The position numbers and the translations under genes are program-made. The notes below the pieces were generated by a model. That model searched no databases, was not told the DNA's origin, and saw only the letters and a list, made by a program, of their open reading frames with translations. Positions 1 to 5,834 of a stretch of DNA of 11,382 bases are shown here, one piece after another. The first letter of the stretch is position 1. The number at the start of each line of letters is the position of its first letter. Source of the stretch: Pseudomonadota bacterium (GTDB taxonomy: Bacteria > Desulfobacterota > WTBG01 > CAIYCZ01); contig JAPLIX010000224.1 in assembly GCA_026388865.1 (NCBI GenBank), positions 1-11,382 on the forward strand, written 5' to 3'.

Positions 1-18
1 AACAGGGGAACAATATGG

Positions 19-296
19 AACCACAGAGTTCACCGAGAGAATTTCTCTGAGTTCTCCAACAGAATATTTTTTGATGGAAATAACCGAGGCATTGTAGCCT
101 GTTTATAGCATAGGAGGGTATCGGTACTGAGCTTTTTTGAAGAGCTGGATGAAGCGGGAGAGAGCTGATAAATTTTACCGGAGTAAAAACTAAAAGAGAA
201 AAAAAGAGAATAATAATTGAGAGGACACAGAGGGGAGGAAACAGAATTTCTGTTAACTTCTTGAAATAAAATATTTTCTCTGTGTGCTCTGTGGTT
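19..296 (+). repeat. Dispersed inverted-repeat element, copy 1
   Basis: The element begins AACCACAGAG (19-28) and ends CTCTGTGGTT (287-296), so its outer 10 bp are perfect inverted repeats. A second, inner inverted pair lies in the right part: GAGGACACAGAG (221-232) against 278-289, with one mismatch and a 45-nt loop. A degenerate hairpin sits at the left end (21-50). A related copy lies at 6801-7073; the ends and the right hairpin are clearly alike, while the middle (about 165-170 nt in both) is barely alignable. No transposase is encoded, so it is MITE-like or an intergenic repeat family. It fills almost all of the noncoding stretch before metV, in which I see no other gene. The homology seems to run a little beyond the right end (TTTTGACAA at 301-309). 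Confidence 0.75.
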
Positions 297-335
297 AATT
301 TTTGACAAAACGGGTTCTACAAGGGAGAAGTAATC

Positions 336-1013
336 ATGATAGTTGCCCAGCGAAAAGGCATAGAAGAAGTGAAAAAGATGGTGGAGGGGAAATCCCGGAT
401 CCTGATAGCCGGCTGCGGGACCTGCGTTGCGGTGTGCATGGCGGGCGGCGAGCGCGAGGTAAGCATTCTGGCGAGCATGCTGCGCATTGCCGTGAAACTT
501 GACAGCGGCAGGGACATTGAGGTCGCCGAGATAACCATGGAGCGCCAGTGCGACCGGGAGTTCATAGAGCCCTTTGACAAGCAGATGCGGGGTTACGAGG
601 TGGTCATCTCCACCGCCTGTGGCATCGGCATCCAGTTTCTCGCGGAGTACCTTGGCGATATACCAGTAGTGCCCGGCGTGAATACAAAATTTTTGGGCTC
701 CAATGAAGGCGGCGGCACCTGGTTTGAGCGCTGCCGGGCATGCGGGGAGTGCGTGCTGGGGGAAACGGGCGGCATCTGCCCCATTACCATATGCGCCAAG
801 AACCTGCTCAACGGGCCGTGCGGCGGCACCAACAAGGGCAAGTGCGAAGTTGACAAGGACAAGGACTGCGCCTGGACTCTCATTTACCGGCGGTTGGAAA
901 AGCTTGGCGCGCTTGACAATATCCGGAAGATATTTCCGCCCCAAAATTATCACGCGCAAACGCACCCGTCACGGATGATTCATGAAGCGTATCAGAAAGA
1001 GGAAAAGAAATGA
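336..1013 (+). CDS. metV: MetV, cysteine-rich partner of methylene-tetrahydrofolate reductase
   Basis: This 225-residue protein matches the MTHFR_C / MetV family, the small iron-sulfur subunit that partners MetF in Wood-Ljungdahl organisms. It is thought to pass electrons to the flavin of MetF for reduction of methylene- to methyl-tetrahydrofolate in the cytoplasm. It has 13 cysteines. An N-terminal CGTCVAVC cluster lies at residues 27-34, with single cysteines at 72 and 95. A C-terminal block follows with C133, C136, C139, C148, C153, C162, C170 and C178, including RCRACGECV and the family-typical NGPCGG (159-164). These are candidate ligands for Fe-S clusters and zinc. The start at 336 is preceded by GGGAG at normal spacing. 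Its TGA overlaps the metF ATG in an ATGA junction (1010-1013), so the two are translationally coupled. Repeat copy 1 ends 39 nt upstream. No frame damage is visible. Confidence 0.88.
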   Translation: MIVAQRKGIEEVKKMVEGKSRILIAGCGTCVAVCMAGGEREVSILASMLRIAVKLDSGRDIEVAEITMERQCDREFIEPFDKQMRGYEVVISTACGIGIQFLAEYLGDIPVVPGVNTKFLGSNEGGGTWFERCRACGECVLGETGGICPITICAKNLLNGPCGGTNKGKCEVDKDKDCAWTLIYRRLEKLGALDNIRKIFPPQNYHAQTHPSRMIHEAYQKEEKK

Positions 1014-1956
1014 CCAGTAGACTGAAACAGGCCTTCGCATCAGGAAAATTTGTGGTATCAGGGGAGGTCGGGCCTCCCAAGGGCACCAATATTCACGAAA
1101 TGCTGCAGCACATTGACCTGCTGAAAGACAAGGTTGACGCGCTCAATGTCACCGATAACCAGAGCTCGGTGATGCGCATCTCATCGCTCGCTGTGTGCAA
1201 GCTCATCAAAGAGCACGGCGGCGAACCCATCCTGCAGCTGACCTGCAGGGACCGGAACCGGCTGGCGCTGCAGTCAGAGCTGCTCAGCGCAAGCATCCTG
1301 GGCATTAACAATGTGCTGTGCCTGACCGGTGATTACATTACCATCGGCGACCATGCTGAGGCCAAGCCGGTGTTTGACCTTGATTCGGTCCAGCTCATCC
1401 AGGCCCTGCACCAGATGGAAAAGGGAAAAGACCTGGCTGGCAATGACCTGCAGGGATCGCCGCAGTTTTTCGCGGGCGCGGTGGTGACGCCGGAGGCAGA
1501 CCCCATTGAGCCGCAGCTGCTCAAGTTTGAAAAAAAGGTGAAAGTCGGGGCCGAGTTTTTTCAGACCCAGGCCATCTATGATATAGGGAATTTCAAAAAG
1601 TTCATGCAGTACGCACGGCAGTTTAAGGTGAAGATAATGGCGGGTATTGTGCTGCTCACGTCAGCGGGAATGGCGCGCTACATGAACCAGAATGTGCCGG
1701 GTATTTTCGTGCCGCAGGAGCTGATTGATGAAATATGAATGAGAACGTACCGGGGATTTTTGTTCCGCAGAAGCTGATTGATGAAATGGCCGCCGCAGGA
1801 AAAGGAAAGGCCCTGGAAAAGGGCGTTGAAATTGCAGGGCGCATGATTAAGCAGCTGAAACAGGAAAACATCTGTGACGGCGTGCACATCATGGCCATTG
1901 GCAAGGAAGCGGTTATCCCCGATATCCTCTCCGCAGCGGGGCTGAACGGCTCGTAA
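1010..1956 (+). pseudogene. metF: MetF, methylenetetrahydrofolate reductase, frameshifted by a 53-nt duplication
   Basis: MetF is the TIM-barrel flavoprotein that reduces 5,10-methylene- to 5-methyl-tetrahydrofolate. The first frame (1010-1738, 242 residues) carries the family motifs: VSGEVGPPKG with the catalytic glutamate at residue 19, NVTDNQ (46-51), QLTCRDRNR (76-84), LTGD (105-108) and FFQTQAIYD (183-191). It then ends in TGA at 1736-1738. The missing C-terminus lies in another frame from an ATG at 1735 (1735-1956, 73 residues), which contains GVHIMAIG and ends AAGLNGS. The cause is visible: the segment at 1682-1734, encoding MNQNVPGIFVPQELIDE, recurs at 1735-1787 as MNENVPGIFVPQKLIDE, and 53 nt is not a multiple of three. 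Removing one copy would restore a 297-residue protein of normal size. An ATGA overlap at 1735-1738 could allow reinitiation, giving two polypeptides; function as a split protein is unproven. Confidence 0.85.
1682..1787 (+). repeat. Diverged 53-nt tandem duplication inside metF
   Basis: Two abutting 53-nt copies (1682-1734 and 1735-1787) encode the same 17-residue stretch. They differ at 8 positions: six are synonymous third-codon changes and two are first-position changes (Q to E, E to K). A fresh tandem duplication would be identical; this pattern points to two gene copies that diverged as working proteins before being joined here. Confidence 0.9.
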
Positions 1957-1990
1957 ATCTGATTTTTAATTTGAGACACACAGTAGTTAT

Positions 1991-2030
1991 AGAAGCCATG
2001 ACTGATGTTATGTTAGGGCTTCTTTTTTTT
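1991..2030 (+). terminator. Rho-independent terminator after metVF
   Basis: AGAAGCC (1991-1997) pairs with GGCTTCT (2016-2022 region), with further pairing inside the arm (ATGAC with GTTAT, one G-U). The stem runs directly into a tract of eight T. It lies 35 nt after the metF stop and closes the metV-metF operon. The 3' end of the opposing minus-strand gene reads into it, so this is a convergent junction. Confidence 0.75.
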
Positions 2031-2444
2031 AGAAGAGCAGGGAGATACTATTTTTTTGCCGCATTCCAATTCATTGATATTAAAATAAGATGGACTTTGG
2101 TGATTATGTTCTAATCTCGGTTTATGGGAAAGTGGGTTTATTTCCTCTTCCGATAAAATATAAAATCTATAAATTTTCTTTTGATTATTTTTATCCAAGG
2201 TAAAAGACATCCCTTTAGTTTTCAAAGAAAGCCTATCACAAATATAATTTCTCAAACGGTTCACTTCATTTGTATTAAGATTAATCCTGCCTAATTGATT
2301 TTCTAATTCATTTTTATCAACTATAGGATAGATTAACACTGTTTGTTGGACCTTATAAAGTTCTTCCATAATACCCTGTGATTTTCGGAAAGTAATGAAT
2401 TTTGTTTTTCTATATGAGTATGGTTTACCATCATTTTGATACAT
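2013..2444 (-). CDS. Hypothetical protein, 143 residues
   Basis: I do not recognise this protein. It is soluble, with no signal peptide or membrane segment. It is rich in Lys, Asn and Tyr, in keeping with the AT-rich DNA here, which contrasts with the GC-richer metVF beside it. The ATG is preceded by GAGAGGG at about 6 nt, a usable ribosome-binding site. The middle (about residues 45-100) alternates charged and hydrophobic residues as a folded alpha/beta domain would. The last residues (SSKKKKP) come from reading the poly-T tract of the metVF terminator on the opposite strand, so the natural C-terminus may have been lost or extended when this block joined metVF. It is the last open frame of the minus-strand accessory block, separated by about 80 nt from the HNH remnant. 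Confidence 0.5.
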   Translation of the reverse strand: MYQNDGKPYSYRKTKFITFRKSQGIMEELYKVQQTVLIYPIVDKNELENQLGRINLNTNEVNRLRNYICDRLSLKTKGMSFTLDKNNQKKIYRFYILSEEEINPLSHKPRLEHNHQSPSYFNINELECGKKIVSPCSSKKKKP

Positions 2445-2527
2445 TGTTGTCCCTCTCTTTATTTGTGATTATCCCTATATAACTAAAAGGGTTTCTATAA
2501 GTCGAGCTTACCAATGCTGTGTGCCAT

Positions 2528-2640
2528 TTAACCCTTTTTTAAGTTGCACAATCTGTGAACAAGTTGAGCATTTTCTGGTACCGTTTTACCTCCCACCCAA
2601 TATCTAACATCGTGACCCCAAGACCCCCTGGGTTTTTTAT
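2528..2640 (-). pseudogene. C-terminal remnant of an HNH endonuclease
   Basis: This short minus-strand frame ends with a clear HNH tail: GHDVRYWVGG, then KTVPENAQLVHR and LCNLKKG before TAA. It follows the usual pattern of a His, a Gly-Gly turn, then N-x-Q-L....CN..K, and aligns position by position with NIQFLCQDCNQKK of the complete HNH protein at 3716-4240, though the DNA is not similar. The upstream part of the domain is missing: further 5' the frame runs antiparallel-free but uninformative into the end of the DGQHR gene, and no ribosome-binding site or start belongs to it. I infer the leftover of a second HNH nuclease gene cut off at its 5' side, probably when the DGQHR cassette was placed here. 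Confidence 0.55.
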
Positions 2641-2690
2641 TGAAAACGGTTATGTTATATCTTAGCCTGCAAGAAAATGCTAAACAGTCA

Positions 2691-3734
2691 TTAATTGGGT
2701 TCGTCTGCACTTCGAAGCACATCCGTTAGTTGACGATAAAGAAGAGTTTGCCCTGCACGATTTCCGATGGGACCCCAATCACCGCGTCGCCAATCTAATA
2801 TCAGCGTTCCGCCTCCAGGAAGTTCAATTTTAAAATCGTACAAGATTTCGAGTTGCTGTAGGAACGCATCAGCTGTGTATTGACGACCAAAGTTTAGATC
2901 ACAACGATGCTTCACAGCTCCAAAAATACTCATAGTAACCACTATTCCAAATGGCCGCGTCAGAAGATAGTCTTTGTTGTTGCCCCATGCCTCCGGCCAA
3001 GTCCGCTGGATAGCTTTATAATACTCCTTGAAAATCAGTGCTTGAGCGGCTGGTGGTTTGCCATACAATACGCCACCGCTCTGTATGTGCGGCGCAAGAC
3101 AACTCATCATGAGCTTATTTGTTGCCCATCCTCCCTTCTCGTTATCCATTTGCTTAATTCGTCCTTGAAACGGAGAATCTGAGTCCTCGTCAAGTTGTCG
3201 CACCACATCCATTGTAGCTGCTTTGTCAGTTGGCAGTTCCTTTATTTGATAATAAAGTGATAAAAGATGAACATCCGAAACTCTGACTTGCTTGCTATTA
3301 ATGTCAGCGAATACCTTTCCTCGCAGATGGTCGTTAGCATCATACAAGGCCACAACGGGAAGATCAAACTCGATACCATCACTGTGGTCAAATCCCGCAA
3401 GACGATGCTGTCCATCCAAAACGTAAGCATACTTTCCCTCAGTCTCAGGAAAGGTAATACTGACTTGGTTATTGGTGCCAGTTTGACGAATTAGGCATTC
3501 TCTCTCAAGGCTAACAACAATTGCGTTAGGCAATATCGCCGTTTCTTCTTGAATATACTGCCCTATGGCTTTAGCTCTCTTGTCATCAAGTAACCGTTGG
3601 ACTTCCTCAGGTGTTTCTTTTGTACGAGGTGTGACATAACAGAGTGAGCGGAGTTGTCTTGAATTCATCAGAAACAGATAGAGTTCGACTCCTTTTTGTT
3701 TGAGTACGTGCGCAGTTAACGTAAATCCAGCCAC
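2691..3734 (-). CDS. DGQHR-domain (DndB-like) protein
   Basis: The 347-residue protein carries the family signature YVLDGQHRLAGF (residues 104-115) and a following FADINSKQVRVS block (142-153), both typical of DGQHR proteins. DndB, a regulator or ATPase of DNA phosphorothioation, belongs to this ParB/Srx-like superfamily; others occur in defence islands. The N-terminal part (about 20-75) has the expected lead-in with SLC..TPRTKETPEEVQR. The C-terminal half (about 200-340) is more divergent. Translation starts at GTG, supported by a strong AGGAGG six to seven nt upstream lying inside the preceding HNH gene, with a 19-nt overlap (3716-3734), so the two are almost certainly co-translated. No dndC/D/E-type genes are present, so a complete phosphorothioation system is not here. 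A role in DNA recognition or self/non-self control beside the HNH nuclease is inference. Confidence 0.8.
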   Translation of the reverse strand: MAGFTLTAHVLKQKGVELYLFLMNSRQLRSLCYVTPRTKETPEEVQRLLDDKRAKAIGQYIQEETAILPNAIVVSLERECLIRQTGTNNQVSITFPETEGKYAYVLDGQHRLAGFDHSDGIEFDLPVVALYDANDHLRGKVFADINSKQVRVSDVHLLSLYYQIKELPTDKAATMDVVRQLDEDSDSPFQGRIKQMDNEKGGWATNKLMMSCLAPHIQSGGVLYGKPPAAQALIFKEYYKAIQRTWPEAWGNNKDYLLTRPFGIVVTMSIFGAVKHRCDLNFGRQYTADAFLQQLEILYDFKIELPGGGTLILDWRRGDWGPIGNRAGQTLLYRQLTDVLRSADEPN

Positions 3735-4240
3735 GGTTCACCTCCTGTCAGTTTGTTGGATTTCTTCTGATTGCAGTCTTGGCACAAGAACTGAATATTT
3801 GATCCATTAGATTTTCCACCTAATGACACTGGAACAATATGATCTATATGCAATTTGATTTCTGGTGGTCGTCGTCTGCAGATCTTGCATTCGTGGGGTT
3901 CATTCCACAGAAGCCGCAAGTATTCCGAATATGCAATTGGGTCTCTGTAGTGTTGATCAAGCCTGCCTTTAACAGCCCCATACAATAAAACCAGATCGTG
4001 CTCAGACCAGTCTCGACCTGTTCGGGTACGCAGGTCATTTCTAAAACGTTTAAGGCCGTCTGAGACACGAAGCTCTGATGACGATTTTGATTTGGCAACG
4101 CTAATTACTAGCTGTTCGGAAAGCGCCCATTCCAAGAAATTCTCAAATGATGAACTGTCAATGCCAAGGCAATTTAAGAGTGTTTCAATTCTTGGTATCA
4201 AAGTAAACCTCGTGGGAAAAAGGAGGGACACTCCCCACAA
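3716..4240 (-). CDS. HNH endonuclease
   Basis: The C-terminal third is a complete HNH module with a zinc ribbon: C118 and C121, then HIDHIVPVSLGG (131-142, catalytic Asp-His at 133-134), then N148 and C153-x2-C156-N157 with K159-K160. Such proteins nick or cut double-stranded DNA with one metal ion. Residues 20-110 are helical and charged and could bind DNA or a partner; I recognise no family there. The start is uncertain. The open frame begins at a TTG (4240) with a poor ribosome site. A TTG at 4201 has GAGG six nt upstream and would give 161 residues. A strong AAGGAGG instead precedes an ATG at 4265 in another frame, which stays open for 26 codons, so the N-terminus may be frameshifted. It overlaps the DGQHR gene by 19 nt, forming a two-gene unit. 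Confidence 0.8.
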   Translation of the reverse strand: MWGVSLLFPTRFTLIPRIETLLNCLGIDSSSFENFLEWALSEQLVISVAKSKSSSELRVSDGLKRFRNDLRTRTGRDWSEHDLVLLYGAVKGRLDQHYRDPIAYSEYLRLLWNEPHECKICRRRPPEIKLHIDHIVPVSLGGKSNGSNIQFLCQDCNQKKSNKLTGGEPWLDLR

Positions 4241-4344
4241 TAAATTCTCTTTCTTGCGTGGTCATTCCTCCTTATTAAAAAATCATTCCGGGGGTAAGAG
4301 TGGGTCACATGCGTTCCTCTGCTGGTGGTGATAATTGTTTGATG

Positions 4345-4689
4345 TTAGTCGTCTTTAATTTCTAGCAGAATTTCTCGTATGTCAGTTTTAATGACAGGCA
4401 GCCGCTCCTGTATAGTTTTCCAGATTATCTGGTAGTTGATGCCGAAATACCAGTGGATGAGCTTATCCCTCATTTTTGCCATGTCGCTCCATGGAATTTC
4501 TATATGCTGCTGTTTGATTTCCAGAGAGATATTCTTGGCCGCCTCTCCAATTATTTCAAACTCACGAATAACAGCACTTTTGGTTTTATCATCACGTATA
4601 AAAGAGTTAAAATCCATCTCAGCAGTAAAGCTCTGTATCTTTTCTATACTGTCAATAATGTCCTCAAGATAAAGCTTTTCACGCCTCAT
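4345..4689 (-). CDS. hepT: HepT-like toxin (DUF86 family)
   Basis: This 114-residue all-helical protein has the HepT signature R-x4-H-x-Y as RDKLIHWY (R74, H79, Y81) within the conserved KMRDKLIHWYFGI block, preceded by the family-typical REFEIIGEAAKNIS (42-55). HepT proteins are HEPN-fold toxins reported as RNases; in studied pairs the MntA nucleotidyltransferase silences them by adding AMP to the tyrosine of this motif. All three key residues are intact, so the toxin is probably active. The ATG overlaps the stop of the MntA gene in an ATGA junction (4686-4689), giving tight translational coupling. Length is normal for the family. About 100 nt without features separate it from the HNH start. 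Confidence 0.88.
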   Translation of the reverse strand: MRREKLYLEDIIDSIEKIQSFTAEMDFNSFIRDDKTKSAVIREFEIIGEAAKNISLEIKQQHIEIPWSDMAKMRDKLIHWYFGINYQIIWKTIQERLPVIKTDIREILLEIKDD

Positions 4690-4979
4690 ACGTATACTAC
4701 CTCTTTAAGAATCATGTCCTTCAGTTGAGGGCGTATTGCGGTTCTTTCAATAAGATCAATTTTCTCTTGCAAAATCTTCTCAAGATACCCTTCCATCTCG
4801 ATGAAGGAGAAAAGATCAGGAAGTTCATAAAAATCAACTACAATGTCTATGTCACTCGTTGGGCTCATTGAACCTTTGGCACAGGAACCAAAGACTCCCA
4901 GTTCTTTAACATTATACTTTTCCTTCAGCTCTGCCTGGTGTTCTTTAAGCAGTTTTTTAATGTCTTTTAATGTCTTCAT
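4686..4979 (-). CDS. mntA: MntA-like nucleotidyltransferase antitoxin
   Basis: This 97-residue minimal nucleotidyltransferase contains GSX10DXD as G31-S32 with D43 and D45 (FGSCAKGSMSPTSDIDIVVDF split across 30-50), and a third acidic residue in KIDLIE (D75). These are the metal-binding residues of the DNA polymerase beta fold. In characterised pairs MntA AMPylates HepT and blocks its RNase activity. I place the start at ATG 4979 because GAGGAG lies about seven nt upstream; the frame extends to a TTG at 4994, but that would put the ribosome site inside the gene. Antitoxin precedes toxin with a 4-nt overlap, the usual order. Its ribosome site coincides with the stop codon of a short upstream open stretch (4991-5170). 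Confidence 0.88.
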   Translation of the reverse strand: MKTLKDIKKLLKEHQAELKEKYNVKELGVFGSCAKGSMSPTSDIDIVVDFYELPDLFSFIEMEGYLEKILQEKIDLIERTAIRPQLKDMILKEVVYV

Positions 4980-4990
4980 TCCCGGTCTCC

Positions 4991-5170
4991 TCAATAATTA
5001 TTTAGCATATCAAACATACCACTTTTAAAAACATGCCTCAATGCTTCTTTACGTTCTATATGATTTTCAAGAGATCTTATTTTAATCAAAACAGCGACCG
5101 TTTTAAATAATTCTATCCGGTCTTTACCAGGAGAGTTGTGGCGTCGGAAGAGAAAGCGGTGATTAGATAT
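4991..5170 (-). pseudogene. Possible C-terminal fragment of an unknown gene upstream of mntA
   Basis: The minus strand is open for 59 codons between TGA at 5171-5173 and TGA at 4991-4993. Its translation looks protein-like: RFLFRRHNSPGKDRIELF, then KTVAVLIKIRSLENHIERK, then a tail KSGMFDMLNNY. There is no good start codon apart from an internal TTG. Its stop lies inside the Shine-Dalgarno region of mntA, as would be expected if it had once been an upstream cistron of the same operon. I do not recognise the family. It may be a decayed gene tail or chance; codon-level comparison would decide. Confidence 0.3.
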
Positions 5171-5173
5171 TCA

Positions 5174-5380
5174 GTTGCGTAATGAGCAGCAAGCCCCCTT
5201 CCTGCTTATAAGCATTGCATATATAGCTGAAAGGAAAGAGAGTCAAGAACTAAGTAGGCAACAGGCAGGAAGGCAAGAGGCATAAGGCCCCTCGACCCTG
5301 CTCGGGACAGGCACAGAAATAAACAGTCACAAAGGCAGAGAAGAATTAAGAATAAAGAGGGAAGGGTGAATTCTACTTCC
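5174..5380. other. Noncoding stretch with short repeats before the Phd gene
   Basis: No convincing gene is seen here. CCTTCCTGC (5197-5205) and GCAGGAAGG (5265-5273) form a perfect 9-bp inverted repeat with a 59-nt spacer. A run at 5258-5288 repeats GGCA at 7-8-nt intervals. The segment 5289-5311 (CCCTCGACCCTGCTCGGGAC) resembles the short CCTTCGACA-AGCTCAGGG type intergenic repeats seen in many bacterial genomes; that family assignment is from memory and tentative. Confidence 0.4.
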
Positions 5381-5409
5381 TTGATATTTGCAACTGTTGG
5401 TGCTATTGT
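5381..5409 (+). promoter_or_regulatory. Candidate sigma-70 promoter of the Phd gene
   Basis: TTGATA (5381-5386) and TATTGT (5404-5409) are separated by 17 nt and lie about 27 nt before the start codon, leaving a short leader with TAGGAGGTAA as ribosome site. Phd/YefM proteins usually repress their own promoter, so this region is where an operator would be expected; no clear palindrome was found. Confidence 0.45.
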
Positions 5410-5435
5410 TAAAACTATTATAGGAGGTAACGCCA

Positions 5436-5708
5436 ATGCCTAAAATTCCAAATATTGTTCCAATTACCGATCTCCGCCAGGATGCAACAGCAATCGTAAA
5501 ACGTGTGGCTAAATCGCGGGAGCCTCTCATTATTACACAGAGGGGCCGGGCTACCGCTGTGATGGTCAGCATAAAGGACTATGAACATTCCCAGCATGAA
5601 CTCGAACTTTTACGGCTCCTTGCCCGCGGAGAGAGGGAAATCGAAGCGGGCAAAGGCTATGACCTTGACGCGGTTCTCGCGGAGGCCGACATCTTATTGC
5701 AAGAGTAG
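5436..5708 (+). CDS. Phd/YefM-family antitoxin, apparently without a toxin gene
   Basis: This 90-residue protein has the Phd/YefM N-terminal DNA-binding domain: IVPITDLRQDATAIVKRV (7-24), then REPLIITQRGRATAVMVSIKDYE spread over 28-50. Its acidic C-terminal tail (GYDLDAVLAEADILL, 74-88) is the kind that usually wraps a RelE/ParE or Doc toxin. The start is secure: TAGGAGG lies 8-9 nt upstream. In this family a toxin gene normally overlaps or directly follows the stop. Here 5709-5794 carries no toxin-like frame on either strand and a terminator follows at 5795. It is therefore a solitary antitoxin: a remnant after toxin loss, or a free-standing regulator. The gene is on the plus strand, opposite to the MntA/HepT block. 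Confidence 0.85.
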   Translation: MPKIPNIVPITDLRQDATAIVKRVAKSREPLIITQRGRATAVMVSIKDYEHSQHELELLRLLARGEREIEAGKGYDLDAVLAEADILLQE

Positions 5709-5794
5709 AAGGGGTCAAACCCCAACTATCAACTCGATTTCTCAGCAACTCTTTTTCCAACGTCTCGAACTGCTGTAGCAACAACGAAACCACA

Positions 5795-5832
5795 AGCCAT
5801 CGCCGCATAACGGTGACGGCTTTTATTATTTT
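5795..5832 (+). terminator. Rho-independent terminator after the Phd gene
   Basis: AGCCATCGCCG (5795-5805) and CGGTGACGGCT (5811-5821) pair over 11 positions with one mismatch and one G-U around the loop CATAA. TTTTATTATTTT follows directly. It confirms that the transcription unit holding the antitoxin ends without room for a toxin. Confidence 0.8.
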
Positions 5833-5834
5833 AA

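Noticed and set aside
302..307. TTGACA just after repeat copy 1, read as a -35 box
   Set aside because: No -10-like hexamer lies 16-19 nt downstream; that place is occupied by the metV ribosome-binding site.
30..965. Long minus-strand open frame of 311 codons opposite metV
   Set aside because: It is a shadow of the GC-rich metV gene, whose cysteine motifs and ribosome site are clear; the antisense translation is rich in Ala/His/Pro and shows no family motif.
2505..2521. Sigma-54-like TGGCAC on the minus strand before the 143-residue gene
   Set aside because: The second element is GG rather than GC and its spacing is one nt too long.
5206..5436. 76-codon minus-strand frame upstream of the Phd gene
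   Set aside because: Its translation is low-complexity Leu/Cys, it has no ribosome site, and it arises from noncoding repeat-like sequence.
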